This document shows, in pieces, positions 41,357 to 50,646 of a DNA stretch of 64,000 nucleotides. The position numbers and the translations under genes were made by a program. The stretch is from Pseudomonadota bacterium (lineage in GTDB: Bacteria; Pseudomonadota; Alphaproteobacteria; Sphingomonadales; Sphingomonadaceae): assembly GCA_023400405.1 (NCBI GenBank), contig JAEXFD010000030.1:186001-250000 (forward strand). Reading direction: 5' to 3'. How positions within the stretch are numbered: the first letter of the stretch is position 1; every line of letters starts with the position of its first letter. The notes under the pieces are model-generated. The model saw only the letters and a program-made list of their open reading frames with translations, did not search any database and was not told where the DNA came from.

Positions 41357-42074
41357 TCGGCACGAACTTCTCGGCGGTGAGGCTGGCGCCGCCGACCAGC
41401 GCGCCGTCGACATCGTCGCTACCGAGGATGTCGCGGGCATTGGCGCCGGTGACCGAGCCGCCATAGAGGATTCGGATGCCGTCCGCGGCGTTGCCGACCA
41501 TGGTGCGCAGCTTGGCGCGGGCGATGGCGTGCATCGAGGCGATTTCGTCGAGCGTCGGGGTCTTGCCGGTGCCGATCGCCCAGCGCGGCTCATAGGCGAG
41601 GGTGAGCCAGTCGCCATGCGCACCTTCGGGCAGCGACTTCTCGATCTGCGACTGGACGATGCGCTCGGCGCGGCCGGCGCTGTGCTCGGCCTCGGTCTCG
41701 CCGCAGCACAGGATGACGCGCAGGCCGTGCCGGCGCGCCGCGGCGGCCTTGGCCCAGGCGTCGTGGCTGGTCTCATGCTGGTCCGCCCGGCGTTCCGAAT
41801 GACCGACGATGGCGAGCGTCGCGCCTTCCTCGAACAGCATCGGCGCCGAGATGCAGCCAGTATGCGCGCCCTTGTCCGCCTCATGCACGTCCTGCGCGCC
41901 GATCGGCATCGCGCCGGCGACCTGCACGCCGGGGTGGATCAGGGTGAAGGGCAGGCATAGCGCGACATCGACGCCGGGATGCGCCGCCGCGGCCGCCGCG
42001 ATCGCCTCGACTTCGCTGAGCTGCGCACGCATTCCGTGCATCTTCCAGTTTCCCGCGACCAGCTTGCGGCGCAT
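41328..42074 (-). CDS. tpiA: Triosephosphate isomerase
   Basis: 248-residue TIM interconverting dihydroxyacetone phosphate and glyceraldehyde-3-phosphate. AGNWKMHG (active-site Lys), VGHSERR (catalytic His), YEPRWAIGTG (catalytic Glu and flexible loop 6) and YGGSVTGAN (phosphate loop) are all present. The start at 42074 (MRRKLVAGNWK) follows GGGAGGA. Divergent from ppiD across 119 bp. The C-terminus overlaps the MFS gene end by 29 bp on the other strand. Confidence 0.95.
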   Translation of the reverse strand: MRRKLVAGNWKMHGMRAQLSEVEAIAAAAAAHPGVDVALCLPFTLIHPGVQVAGAMPIGAQDVHEADKGAHTGCISAPMLFEEGATLAIVGHSERRADQHETSHDAWAKAAAARRHGLRVILCCGETEAEHSAGRAERIVQSQIEKSLPEGAHGDWLTLAYEPRWAIGTGKTPTLDEIASMHAIARAKLRTMVGNAADGIRILYGGSVTGANARDILGSDDVDGALVGGASLTAEKFVPIIAAAASLS

Positions 42075-42193
42075 CAAGTCCTCCCTGTTTCTCGTTGGAG
42101 CCGCGATAGCAGCACGGCGAATGCGCACAAGCTTGATGGCGGCGGCATGCGGCCCTAAAGCACCCGCCAAACCAACCGCACGATCGGCCCTTC

Positions 42194-44131
42194 ATGCTCA
42201 AATTCTTCCGCCAGTTCACCAAGTCGCGCTACGGCCTGATCGCGGTGTTCATCTTCCTCGGCCTGATCGCCCTCGCCTTCGCGGCGGGCGACGTGACCGG
42301 CATCCGCGGGAATAGCGGCGGGATCGGCGGCAATGTCGTCGCCAAGGTCGGCAGCCAGAAGATCACCGACATCGAAGTGCGGGACCGGATCGAGCGCTTC
42401 ATCCGCAATGCCCAGCGCGAGGGCCAGAACATCTCGATGGACCAGTTCCTCGCCCAGGGCGGGCTGGACGTGGCGATCGACGAGATGATCAACTCGGCCG
42501 CACTGGTCGCGTTCGGCGAGAAATCGGACATGAAGGTCAGCAAACGGCTGATCGACGGCGACATCGCCAGCAACCCCAGCTTCTTCGGCATCGACGGCAA
42601 GTTCAGCCAGCAGGTGTTTGAGAAGCTGCTTGCCGACAATCGCTTCCAGCCGAGCCTCTATCGCGAGGGGCTGACGCGCGACCGTTACGGCAACTGGCTG
42701 GTCAATCGCGGCACGATTGGCACCCAGGTGCCCGACGGGCTCGTGCTCCCCTACGCTTCGCTCCTGCTCGAGCGCCGTTCGGGCGTGGTCGGCATGATCC
42801 CGACCATTTCGATGGATCCAGGCGCTGACCCCGACGACAAGACGCTCAACGCCTATTTCGTCAGCCACCGCGCCGCCTATCTGGTTCCGCAGCGCCGGAT
42901 CGTCCGCTTCGCCGCCGTCGATCCCGCCGCGCTGCGCGCCCGCTCGGCGGCGACCGACGCCGAGATCGCCGACGCCTATGCCAAGGCCGGCACGCGCTTC
43001 GCCGCCAAGGAGAAGCGCAGCGTCCGCCAGCTCGTCGTGCTCGACCAGGCGACCGCGACCAAGATCGCCGGCCAGGTGAAGGGCGGGCAGGCGCTCGCCG
43101 CCGCGGCGACCGCGGCCGGGCTGGAGCCCGCCAATTTCGACGCGATCGAAAAGCCCGAACTCACCCGCCAGACCTCGGCCGAGATCGCCAACGCCGCCTT
43201 CGCCGCGGCGCAGGGCGCCGTGGTCGGCCCGATCAAGTCGGCGCTCGGCTGGCACATCCTTCAGGTCGACAAGATCGAAAAGGTCGCCGCCAAGAGCCTG
43301 GCCGAAGCGCGCGAGGAGCTCGCCACCGAGATCACCCAGCGCAAGACCGCCCAGGCGATCGCCGATGCCCGCCAGGCGATCGAGGACGGGATCGGCGACG
43401 GCAAGACCTTCGACGAAGTCGTCGCCGACGCCAAGCTGACCGCGCAGCGCACCGCCGCGCTCGCCCAGAACGGCACCGATCCCGACAACGCCGCTTACAA
43501 GCCGGATCCCGCCACCGCGGCGATCGTCAAGGCTGGTTTCGCGGCCGAGAATCCGGGCGACGAGCCGCAGGTCGTGCCGACCTCGCAGGAAGGTGCCTTC
43601 GCGATCGTCTCGCTCGAAAAGGTGATCCCCGCCGCGCCGCGTCCGCTTGCCAGCATCCGCGACAAAGTAAAGGCCGACTATCTGGTCGATAAGGCGCTGG
43701 AAAAGGCGCGCGCGGCGGCGAACCAGGTGGTCGCGGCGCTGAACAAGGGCGTGCCGATGGACAAGGCGCTCGCCGATGCCGGCGTGACCAAGCACCCGCC
43801 GAGCAAGCCGTTCGATTTCCAGCGCAAGGACATCGCCGGCAAGGAACCCTTCATCCGCATGGCGTTCAGCATGCCGGCGAAGAAGGCCAAGCTGCTGCCC
43901 GATGCCGATCGCAAGGGCTTCTACATCGTCTGGCTCGACAAGATCGAGGAGCATAGCGCCGCCGGCGATCCCGCCGCGCTGGCCGGAATCCGCGGCGCGC
44001 TCGAGCAGCAGGTGGGCCCGGAATATGCCCGCGCCTTCGTCCGCGCGATCCGCAACGACCTGAAGGTCACGCGCAACGAAGCGGCGATCGCGCGGCTGCG
44101 CGCCGACCTGGCGCGCCAGGGCGCGCGCTGA
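42194..44131 (+). CDS. ppiD: PpiD-type periplasmic peptidyl-prolyl isomerase/chaperone
   Basis: 645-residue SurA_N/PpiD-like folding factor. An N-terminal single membrane anchor (GLIAVFIFLGLIALAFAAGD) follows a basic leader, then a long SurA-like N-terminal chaperone domain, a PpiC-type rotamase domain (about 245-370), and a C-terminal helical region. In E. coli PpiD is tethered to the inner membrane near SecYEG and helps newly exported proteins. Here it lies 4 bp before trpE, the usual alphaproteobacterial neighbourhood. Confidence 0.9.
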   Translation: MLKFFRQFTKSRYGLIAVFIFLGLIALAFAAGDVTGIRGNSGGIGGNVVAKVGSQKITDIEVRDRIERFIRNAQREGQNISMDQFLAQGGLDVAIDEMINSAALVAFGEKSDMKVSKRLIDGDIASNPSFFGIDGKFSQQVFEKLLADNRFQPSLYREGLTRDRYGNWLVNRGTIGTQVPDGLVLPYASLLLERRSGVVGMIPTISMDPGADPDDKTLNAYFVSHRAAYLVPQRRIVRFAAVDPAALRARSAATDAEIADAYAKAGTRFAAKEKRSVRQLVVLDQATATKIAGQVKGGQALAAAATAAGLEPANFDAIEKPELTRQTSAEIANAAFAAAQGAVVGPIKSALGWHILQVDKIEKVAAKSLAEAREELATEITQRKTAQAIADARQAIEDGIGDGKTFDEVVADAKLTAQRTAALAQNGTDPDNAAYKPDPATAAIVKAGFAAENPGDEPQVVPTSQEGAFAIVSLEKVIPAAPRPLASIRDKVKADYLVDKALEKARAAANQVVAALNKGVPMDKALADAGVTKHPPSKPFDFQRKDIAGKEPFIRMAFSMPAKKAKLLPDADRKGFYIVWLDKIEEHSAAGDPAALAGIRGALEQQVGPEYARAFVRAIRNDLKVTRNEAAIARLRADLARQGAR

Positions 44132-44135
44132 GCCG

Positions 44136-45623
44136 GTGATCCAGGGCATCGAGGCCGCCCGGGCGGCACTGGCCGACGGGCGGCCGGCGCTGCTCTGGCG
44201 TCGCCAGGTCGCCGATACCGAGACCCCGGTCGCCGCCGCGCTCAAGCTGATCGAGCCGGGCCGCGGAGATTTCCTGCTCGAATCGGTCGAGGGCGGATCG
44301 GTCCGGGGGCGGCACAGCCTGATCGGGCTTGCCCCCGACCTCGTCTTCCGCGCGACCGGCAACGAAGCGGCGATCAATGCCGAATGGCTGACCGACCGCA
44401 ACGCCTTCCGCCCCTGCGCGCAGCCGGCGCTCGGGGCGCTACGCGAACTCGTCCGCGCCTGCCGCTGCCACGTGCCGTCCGAACTGCCCCGCGCACTCGC
44501 CTGCCTGGTCGGCTATTTCGGCTATGAGACGGTCGGCCTGGTCGAGCAGCTACCGCGACCGGCAGAAAGCCCGGTCGGCGTGCCCGACATGATGTTCGTG
44601 CGGCCGACAGTGCTGCTCGTCTTCGACCGGCTGGCCGACGCGCTGTACTTGGTCGCGCCGGTCTGGCCGGGCGGCGATGTGGACGCCGCGGCGGAGCGGA
44701 TCGACACGGTCGCCGCGCAGCTCGCGAGCGCGCCCCTCCCCGCCCCGGTCCGCGCCGAGCCGAGCGACGTGGTGCCGGCGCCGGTGCTGCGGCCGGGCCG
44801 CTATGCCGAGATGGTCGCCGCGGCGAAGGACTATATTTCTGCGGGTGACATCTTCCAGGTGGTGCTCGCCCAGCGATTCACCGCCCCCTTCGCGCTGCCG
44901 CCGTTCGAACTTTATCGCGCGCTGCGGCGGATCAATCCCTCGCCCTTCCTCTACCACCTCGACCTGCCCGGCTTCGCGCTGACCGGATCGAGCCCCGAGA
45001 TCCTGGTGCGCGCGCGCGACGGCGAGATCACGATCCGCCCGATCGCCGGCACCCGCCCCCGCGGCCGCACTGCGGCGGAGGACGAGGCCAATCGCACCAG
45101 CCTGCTCGCCGATCCCAAGGAGCGCGCCGAGCACCTGATGTTGCTCGACCTCGGACGCAACGATGTCGGCCGCGCCGCCGAAGCCGGCAGCGTGCGGGTG
45201 ACCGACAGCTACACGGTCGAATTCTACAGCCATGTGATGCACATCGTCTCGAACGTCGTCGGCCGGCTCGCGCCGGGCAGCGACGCGCTCGACGCGCTGT
45301 TCGCGGGCTTTCCGGCGGGGACGGTGAGCGGCGCGCCCAAGGTGCGCGCGTGCGAGATCATTGCCGAGTTGGAGCCCGAGACGCGCGGGCCCTATGCGGG
45401 CGGCGTCGGTTATTTCTCGCCCGACGGATCGATGGACAGCTGCATCGTGCTGCGCACCGCGCTCGTGAAGGACGGGGTGATGCACGTCCAGGCCGGCGCG
45501 GGGATCGTGGCGGATAGCGATCCGGCCTATGAGCAGCGGGAGTGCGAGGCGAAGTCCGGCGCGCTGTTCGCGGCGGCGCGCGAAGCGGTGGCGCGCGCGG
45601 CCGAGGCTGGGTTCGGGCAGTAA
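44136..45623 (+). CDS. trpE: Anthranilate synthase component I
   Basis: 495-residue chorismate-binding enzyme; with TrpG glutaminase it makes anthranilate, the first step of tryptophan synthesis. The C-terminal catalytic domain holds FQVVLAQRF, NPSPFLYHLDL, GSSPEILVR, IRPIAGTRPRGRT, DLGRNDVGR and GTVSGAPKVRA. An N-terminal feedback-inhibition domain is present. Start is a GTG at 44136, only 4 bp after ppiD, with no clear ribosome site of its own, so it may be coupled to ppiD translation. A compound hairpin element follows the stop and trpG comes 1.4 kb later. Confidence 0.95.
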   Translation: MIQGIEAARAALADGRPALLWRRQVADTETPVAAALKLIEPGRGDFLLESVEGGSVRGRHSLIGLAPDLVFRATGNEAAINAEWLTDRNAFRPCAQPALGALRELVRACRCHVPSELPRALACLVGYFGYETVGLVEQLPRPAESPVGVPDMMFVRPTVLLVFDRLADALYLVAPVWPGGDVDAAAERIDTVAAQLASAPLPAPVRAEPSDVVPAPVLRPGRYAEMVAAAKDYISAGDIFQVVLAQRFTAPFALPPFELYRALRRINPSPFLYHLDLPGFALTGSSPEILVRARDGEITIRPIAGTRPRGRTAAEDEANRTSLLADPKERAEHLMLLDLGRNDVGRAAEAGSVRVTDSYTVEFYSHVMHIVSNVVGRLAPGSDALDALFAGFPAGTVSGAPKVRACEIIAELEPETRGPYAGGVGYFSPDGSMDSCIVLRTALVKDGVMHVQAGAGIVADSDPAYEQRECEAKSGALFAAAREAVARAAEAGFGQ

Positions 45624-45625
45624 TT

Positions 45626-45753
45626 CCCTCTCCCATCGGGAGAGGGAGCGAGCCGCGTAGCGGCGGAAGGGTGAGGGCGACCTTCCCATTCACCCTCACC
45701 CTTCCCACTCGGCTTCGCCGAGCGGGCCCCTTCCCTCTCCCAGAGGGAGAGGG
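45626..45753. repeat. Compound inverted-repeat element between trpE and the next gene
   Basis: Two copies of the hairpin CCCTCTCCC-NNN-GGGAGAGGG (45626-45646 and 45733-45753) bracket an internal pair GGGTGAGGG (45669-45677) / CCCTCACCC (45693-45701) and small stems GCCGC/GCGGC and CGGC-TTC-GCCG. The whole 128 bp is roughly self-complementary, a repetitive extragenic element lying between convergent gene ends, where it could act as a two-way terminator. Confidence 0.7.
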
Positions 45754-45759
45754 AGAATT

Positions 45760-46173
45760 TTACGGAACCTGCGCTGCCTTCATCTTGGCGTCGAGGCGCT
45801 CCTGATACCATTGCTGGAGCATCTGGCGGGTGCAGCCGGTCTGGCCGCCGGTGCCGACCGGCGAGCAGCTGTTCGGCATGCCGACGCGATTGACTTGCTC
45901 GACCGTCTCGACGCGATTGGTCCAGGGCTGCGAGGCGGCGTCCTGACGCGGCTGGTCGCGGAATTCCTTGGGAATGCGATAGGGCGATTCGCCGGTCTTG
46001 GCGCAGACCACGATCTCGTCCGGATCGCTCGACTTGGGGCAGGGATCGTCATTGTAGAGGATCACGCTGCGCACGCGCTTGGGCAGGCCGGAGTCGGCAT
46101 CCTGGCCCTTTTTCTGCCCGGCCATGGCGGGCGATGCCAGCAACGCGGCGGCGATCAGCAATCTGGCGAACAT
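45760..46173 (-). CDS. Small secreted protein, hypothetical
   Basis: 137 residues with a Sec signal peptide (MFARLLIAAALLASPAMAG). The mature part contains VILYNDDPCPKSSDPDEIVVC, giving two cysteines 16 residues apart, and a further Cys pair (NSCSPVGTGGQTGC); four cysteines suggest two disulfides. The C-terminus is QWYQERLDAKMKAAQ. Not a recognised family with known function. It is the only gene on the reverse strand within the trp region, sitting between trpE and the NAGPA gene. Confidence 0.75.
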   Translation of the reverse strand: MFARLLIAAALLASPAMAGQKKGQDADSGLPKRVRSVILYNDDPCPKSSDPDEIVVCAKTGESPYRIPKEFRDQPRQDAASQPWTNRVETVEQVNRVGMPNSCSPVGTGGQTGCTRQMLQQWYQERLDAKMKAAQVP

Positions 46174-46287
46174 CGGAACTCCTTCACCGGGCTTGGCGCC
46201 CTCCCTGCCAGCGTTGCCCCGCCATCATGGCAAGCGCAAGGCGCATCCGCGGCTTGCCTTGGCCGCCGCCCGCCCTAAGTCGATGGC

Positions 46288-47043
46288 ATGATCCGGCTCG
46301 TCGCCCTCGCCGGCGCCCTTCTCCTCCTCGCTTCCTGCGGCCCGCGCACCCGCGACGGCGTGGTCGAGGCGTGCCGGACGGTCCATTTCGAGGGCACGCG
46401 CTTCACGGCCTGTCGCGCCGACCCCGCGCACCACACGCTGCTGCTGGTCGACAAGGGGCCGGACGGGCGGCCGATGCGCGATTTCACCGGGCTGCAGCCG
46501 CGGCTCGGCAACCGCTATCGCCAGATCGCCTTTGCGATGAACGCCGGCATGTTCGATTTGCGCGGGGCACCGATCGGCTATTATGTCGAGGACGGCGCCG
46601 AGCAGAAGCCGCTCAACCGGCGCCCTGGGCCGGGCAATTTCCACCTCCAGCCCAATGGCGTGTTCTGGGGCGACGCCGTCGGCTGGCACGTCGCGACCAC
46701 CGACGATTTTGCCGCGACCAAGCCCGAGCATGTCCGCTTCGCCACCCAATCGGGGCCGATGCTGCTGATCGACGGCCAGCTTCACCCCAAGCTGGCTGAC
46801 AACGGCACCTCGCTGCAGGTGCGCAACGCCGTGGGCGTGGGGCTGGATGGCACGGCGTGGCTGGCGATCAGCGACGAGCCGGTGTCCTTCGGCCGCTTCG
46901 CCCGGCTGTTCCGCGATCGGCTGGCCTGCCCCGACGCCCTGTATCTCGACGGCGCCGTGTCTCGGCTCTGGGACCCCGTGTCAGGACGGATGGACGGCGG
47001 TTCGCCGATCGGGCCGATTGTGGTCGCGCTCCAGACGCGGTAG
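46288..47043 (+). CDS. Phosphodiester glycosidase (NAGPA) family lipoprotein
   Basis: 251 residues. A signal peptide ending in a lipobox (LLLLASC) suggests a lipoprotein. The domain matches NAGPA/phosphodiester glycosidase (DUF2233-like, YigE group): AFAMNAGMFDLRGAPIGYYV, QPNGVFWGD, ATQSGPMLLIDG, NAVGVGLDG, and YLDGAVSRLW near the C-terminus. Such enzymes remove sugars masking phosphodiester-linked polymers; the real bacterial substrate is unknown. It lies 8 bp upstream of trpG and is probably co-transcribed with it, although functionally unrelated. Confidence 0.85.
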   Translation: MIRLVALAGALLLLASCGPRTRDGVVEACRTVHFEGTRFTACRADPAHHTLLLVDKGPDGRPMRDFTGLQPRLGNRYRQIAFAMNAGMFDLRGAPIGYYVEDGAEQKPLNRRPGPGNFHLQPNGVFWGDAVGWHVATTDDFAATKPEHVRFATQSGPMLLIDGQLHPKLADNGTSLQVRNAVGVGLDGTAWLAISDEPVSFGRFARLFRDRLACPDALYLDGAVSRLWDPVSGRMDGGSPIGPIVVALQTR

Positions 47044-47051
47044 CGGGTCCC

Positions 47052-47636
47052 ATGATCCTCGTCATCGACAATTACGACAGCTTTACCTGGAACCTGGTCC
47101 ATTATCTGATGGAGCTGGGGGCCGAGGTGCAGGTGGTGCGCAACGATGCGCTGAGCGCGCGCGACGCGATCTCCAGCAATGCCCAGGCCTTCCTGATTTC
47201 GCCCGGCCCCTGCACGCCGAACGAAGCCGGGATCAGCCTCGATCTCGTCGCCGCCTGTGCCGAGGCGCACAAGCCGCTGCTCGGGGTTTGCCTGGGGCAT
47301 CAGTCGATCGGCCAGCATTTCGGCGGCAGCGTGGTGCGCGGCGGGCTGATGCACGGCAAGACCAGCCCGGTGAGCCATGACGGAACCGGCCTGTTCGAAG
47401 GCCTTCCCTCCCCGTTCATCGCGACGCGCTACCATTCGCTGATCGTCACCGACATTCCCGACGACCTCATCGTCAACGCCACCGCGGACGATGCGCATGT
47501 GATGGGCTTTCGCCACCGTGAGCTGCCGATCCACGGCGTGCAGTTCCATCCCGAGAGCATCGCCACCGAACACGGCCATGCGATGCTCGCCAATTTCCTG
47601 CGCATCGCCGGGATCGAGGCACGCGCGCTCGCGTGA
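47052..47636 (+). CDS. trpG: Anthranilate synthase component II (glutaminase)
   Basis: 194-residue class I glutamine amidotransferase that supplies ammonia to TrpE; it may also serve p-aminobenzoate synthesis. IDNYDSFTWNLVHYL opens the chain; the nucleophile Cys lies in GVCLGHQSIGQ; the His/Glu pair is in VQFHPESIATEHG. No fused TrpD domain. It lies 1.4 kb downstream of trpE and about 2 kb upstream of trpD, so the classic trpEGDC run is interrupted. Confidence 0.95.
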   Translation: MILVIDNYDSFTWNLVHYLMELGAEVQVVRNDALSARDAISSNAQAFLISPGPCTPNEAGISLDLVAACAEAHKPLLGVCLGHQSIGQHFGGSVVRGGLMHGKTSPVSHDGTGLFEGLPSPFIATRYHSLIVTDIPDDLIVNATADDAHVMGFRHRELPIHGVQFHPESIATEHGHAMLANFLRIAGIEARALA

Positions 47637-47683
47637 CAATTTGCGACAATTCGTTTCGCGGCTGACATTCCCCAGCGACAATC
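47635..47683 (+). promoter_or_regulatory. Tandem GACAATT motifs after trpG
   Basis: GACAATT at 47635-47641 and 47645-47651 are direct repeats exactly 10 bp apart, with GACAATC at 47677-47683. A 10-bp phase is typical of OmpR-type response-regulator sites. They lie upstream of the EF-hand protein gene (47729). Confidence 0.3.
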
Positions 47684-47728
47684 GCGTGCCAGCGTTCACC
47701 GTCCGATCAGCGGGCGATGGAGCGGGAC

Positions 47729-47989
47729 ATGCGCGACAAATGGACGATCGCCCTCACCCTGGCCGGGATGGCGACGATGGCCGTGGCGATCGGAACCGCG
47801 ATGACGCACAGCAAGGCGCATGCCGATGCCGATGCCAATCGCGTGATCACCCGCGCCCAGTGGATCGACGCCGCCGAGGCACGGTTCGACCGGCTCGACC
47901 TCAACAAGGACGGCAAGCTGGACGCAAGCGAACTCGCCAATCGCCGCCATCATGGCGGACCGGTGCCGGAGCCCGTCCCCTCCAAGTGA
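47729..47989 (+). CDS. Small secreted EF-hand protein
   Basis: 86 residues with an N-terminal hydrophobic signal or anchor (IALTLAGMATMAVAIGTA) and one canonical EF-hand loop, DLNKDGKLDASE, with Asp/Asn/Asp/Lys and the bidentate Glu in place. A second half-motif may precede it (ITRAQWIDAAEARFDRLD). Probably a periplasmic calcium-binding protein; single EF-hands usually pair by dimerisation. ATG 47729 is chosen for the GGAG just upstream; 47717 is an alternative. It separates trpG from the antiporter gene. Confidence 0.75.
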   Translation: MRDKWTIALTLAGMATMAVAIGTAMTHSKAHADADANRVITRAQWIDAAEARFDRLDLNKDGKLDASELANRRHHGGPVPEPVPSK

Positions 47990-48056
47990 TTGCGATGGCG
48001 GCAATCTAGCCGCCCGCCAGTGGACGAAATCCGGCGTCGCGCGTTAGCCTCGCCGG

Positions 48057-49592
48057 ATGGACTTCTTCGAAAGCCTCATTGCGCTGCTGGCGCTGGCGGT
48101 GCTGCTGCTTCAGGTCGCGCGCCGGACCTGGATTCCCTATCCGACCATGCTGGCACTGGCCGGCGTGGTGGTGGCATTGGTGCCCGGCGCGCCGTCGATC
48201 GCGCTGGAGGGCCATACCGCGCTGGCGCTGTTCATCGCGCCGGTGCTGCTCGACGCGGCGTTCGACTTCCCGCTCGCCGCGGTCCGGCGCCTCTGGGTGC
48301 CCTTGCTGTCGCTCGCCGTCGCCGCGGTGATCGTCACCACTGCCGTCGTCGCCTGGATCGGCTGGACCTTTGCCGGGCTGCCGATCGCCGCGGCGATTAC
48401 GCTCGGCGCGATCGTCGCGCCCCCCGACGCGGCCGCGGCGACGACGGTATTGCGATCGGCGGCGCTGCCGCGGCGCACCGCGCAATTGCTCACCGGCGAG
48501 AGCCTGCTCAACGACGCCTCGGCGCTGCTGCTGTTCGCCGGAGCGACGGCGATCCAGAGCCATGGCGGCATCGACGCCGGCGTCGGCCTGCGCCTTGGCC
48601 TCGCGGTGCCGGGCGGGATCGTGCTGGGGCTGGCGATGGGCTGGATCATGGGCCGCATCGTTCCCTTCACGCGCGGATCGTTCGGCGGCAACCTGTTCGA
48701 GTTCGTCGGCACGTTCAGCGCCTGGATCCTGGCCGAACGGCTCGGCTTCTCGGCCGTGATCTGCGTGGTGGTGATGGCGATGTTCGTCGCCAATTTCTCC
48801 TCCGCCAGCGCCGACGCGCGCAACCGCGTCCAGTCGTTCGCGGTGTGGGGGACGGTGGTGTTCGTGCTCAACGTCGTCGCCTTCCTGCTGATGGGGATGC
48901 AAGTGCGCCAGATCGTCGCTGGGCTGACGGCCGAGCGGGCGCACGAGGCGGCGGCCTTTGCCGGGATGGTGGTGCTGGCGGTGGTGACGACGCGGATGGC
49001 CTGGGTGCTGCTCTACAACCGCCTTGCGCTTCATTTCGCCGTGCTCCGCGAGGGCCCGGAACCGCCGAGCCTTGCCCAGAGCGTGCTGATCGGCTGGTGC
49101 GGGATGCGTGGGCTCGTCACGGTCGCCACCGCCTTCGCGCTGCCCGCCGACTTCCCCCAGCGCGACCTGATCGTGCTCTGCGCGTTCGCGGTGGTGCTGG
49201 CGACGCTGGTCGTCCAGGGGCTGACACTCGCCCCGTTGATCCGATTGCTCGGGCTCGGCGATGGCGACAAGGACGACGAGGAGCACGATGCGGCACGCCG
49301 AGCGCTTGCCGACGCCGCGAACGAGCGACTCGCGCAGGAGCACGGCCCCCTCGCCGACGACGCGCGCCGCCAGATCGCCATCGATCGCGCCGGGCTCGAC
49401 GGCGATTGCGGCGACTATAACGAGCGCCAGCGGCTCAAGCTGGCGATGATCGCGGCCCAGCGCGCCCGCCTGCGCCAGCTGCGCGACGAGGACGAAGTCG
49501 GCCAGGAAAGCTATGAGCTGCTCCAGGAAGAACTGGACTGGCGCGAGCTGGCGATCGGCCCGGCAGGCCAGCAGCTGATCGAAGAAGGCTGA
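48057..49592 (+). CDS. CPA1-family Na+/H+ (or K+/H+) antiporter
   Basis: 511-residue monovalent cation/proton antiporter of the CPA1/NhaP group in the inner membrane. Twelve or so hydrophobic helices occupy the first 400 residues with the core motif APPDAAAATTVLR, ESLLNDASALLLF and GWCGMRGLVTVATAF; the conserved Asp of the N-D pair is in LLNDA. A cytoplasmic helical C-terminal tail of about 100 residues is Asp/Glu/Arg-rich. It lies 13 bp upstream of trpD, so trpD probably relies on read-through from this gene. Confidence 0.9.
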   Translation: MDFFESLIALLALAVLLLQVARRTWIPYPTMLALAGVVVALVPGAPSIALEGHTALALFIAPVLLDAAFDFPLAAVRRLWVPLLSLAVAAVIVTTAVVAWIGWTFAGLPIAAAITLGAIVAPPDAAAATTVLRSAALPRRTAQLLTGESLLNDASALLLFAGATAIQSHGGIDAGVGLRLGLAVPGGIVLGLAMGWIMGRIVPFTRGSFGGNLFEFVGTFSAWILAERLGFSAVICVVVMAMFVANFSSASADARNRVQSFAVWGTVVFVLNVVAFLLMGMQVRQIVAGLTAERAHEAAAFAGMVVLAVVTTRMAWVLLYNRLALHFAVLREGPEPPSLAQSVLIGWCGMRGLVTVATAFALPADFPQRDLIVLCAFAVVLATLVVQGLTLAPLIRLLGLGDGDKDDEEHDAARRALADAANERLAQEHGPLADDARRQIAIDRAGLDGDCGDYNERQRLKLAMIAAQRARLRQLRDEDEVGQESYELLQEELDWRELAIGPAGQQLIEEG

Positions 49593-49605
49593 GTGGGCCA
49601 CACCC

Positions 49606-50646
49606 ATGCAGGATTTGCTCGACTCGCTGGCCAGGGGCCGGAATAGAGCGGGCGTGACCACCTTCGCCCTGCTCCCCGATCCCGCCACCCCGCTGAGCCG
49701 CGAATCCGCTGCACAGGCCTTTGCCGACATGCTCGACGGCAGCGCGCCCGAGGCCGAGATCGAACGCTTCCTGATCGACCTGTCGATCCGCGGCGAGACC
49801 AGCATCGAAATCGCCGAGGCGGCGCGGGCGATGCGGGCGCGGCTGATCCCGATCACGGCGCCCGAGGGCGCGATCGACGTGTGCGGCACGGGGGGTGACG
49901 GGCATCATACGCTCAACGTCTCGACTGCGGTGAGCCTGGTCGTGGCGGCGGCGGGCGTGCCGGTCGCCAAGCATGGCAACCGCGCGGCATCGTCCAAGGC
50001 GGGCGCGGCAGACACCCTCGAAGCGCTCGGCCTCGATCTCGATCGTGCCGGGGCGCGGGCCGAGGAGTCGCTTCACGAGCTCGGCATCGCCTTTCTGTTC
50101 GCGCAGCACCACCATCCGGCGCTGGCACGGATCGGACCGCTGCGGCGGAGGATCGCGCGGCGGACGATCTTCAACCTGATGGGGCCGCTCGCCAATCCGG
50201 CGCATGTCCGCCGCCAGCTGATCGGCATCGCCCGGCCGGATTACGCGCCGATCTATGCCGAGGCGCTCGAGCAGCTCGGCGCCGAGGCGGCGGCGATCGT
50301 CTCGGGCGAGGAAGGGCTGGACGAGCTTTCGACCGAGCGGCCGAGCGTCGTGGTCAATGTCGGCGCTGCCGGGTTGCCGCGGACGATCGCGTCGGAGGAT
50401 GCCGGCCTGCCGCGCCACCCGCTCGCGGCGATCCGCGGGGGCGATCCCGAGCATAATGCGCTGGCACTCCACCGGCTGCTGACCGGCGAGCCCGGCGCCT
50501 ATCGAGACGCGGTGCTGCTCAACGCCGCCGCCGCGCTGGTCGTCGCGGGCGAGGCGACCGACCTGCGCAGCGGCGCGGAGGAAGCTGCGGAGGTGATCGA
50601 CAAGGGACTTGCCAAGGCGCTGCTCGACTGCTGGATCGCCTTTTGA
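49606..50646 (+). CDS. trpD: Anthranilate phosphoribosyltransferase
   Basis: 346-residue enzyme that transfers the phosphoribosyl group from PRPP to anthranilate. DVCGTGGDGHHTLNVST binds PRPP, KHGNRAASSKAGAADTLEA is the second signature, and FNLMGPLANP is present. The first 16 residues (MQDLLDSLARGRNRAG) look unlike the family; a GTG at 49654 starting VTTFALLPDPATPLSRE fits better and may be the true start. The stop overlaps the trpC ATG (TGATG). Confidence 0.93.
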   Translation: MQDLLDSLARGRNRAGVTTFALLPDPATPLSRESAAQAFADMLDGSAPEAEIERFLIDLSIRGETSIEIAEAARAMRARLIPITAPEGAIDVCGTGGDGHHTLNVSTAVSLVVAAAGVPVAKHGNRAASSKAGAADTLEALGLDLDRAGARAEESLHELGIAFLFAQHHHPALARIGPLRRRIARRTIFNLMGPLANPAHVRRQLIGIARPDYAPIYAEALEQLGAEAAAIVSGEEGLDELSTERPSVVVNVGAAGLPRTIASEDAGLPRHPLAAIRGGDPEHNALALHRLLTGEPGAYRDAVLLNAAAALVVAGEATDLRSGAEEAAEVIDKGLAKALLDCWIAF

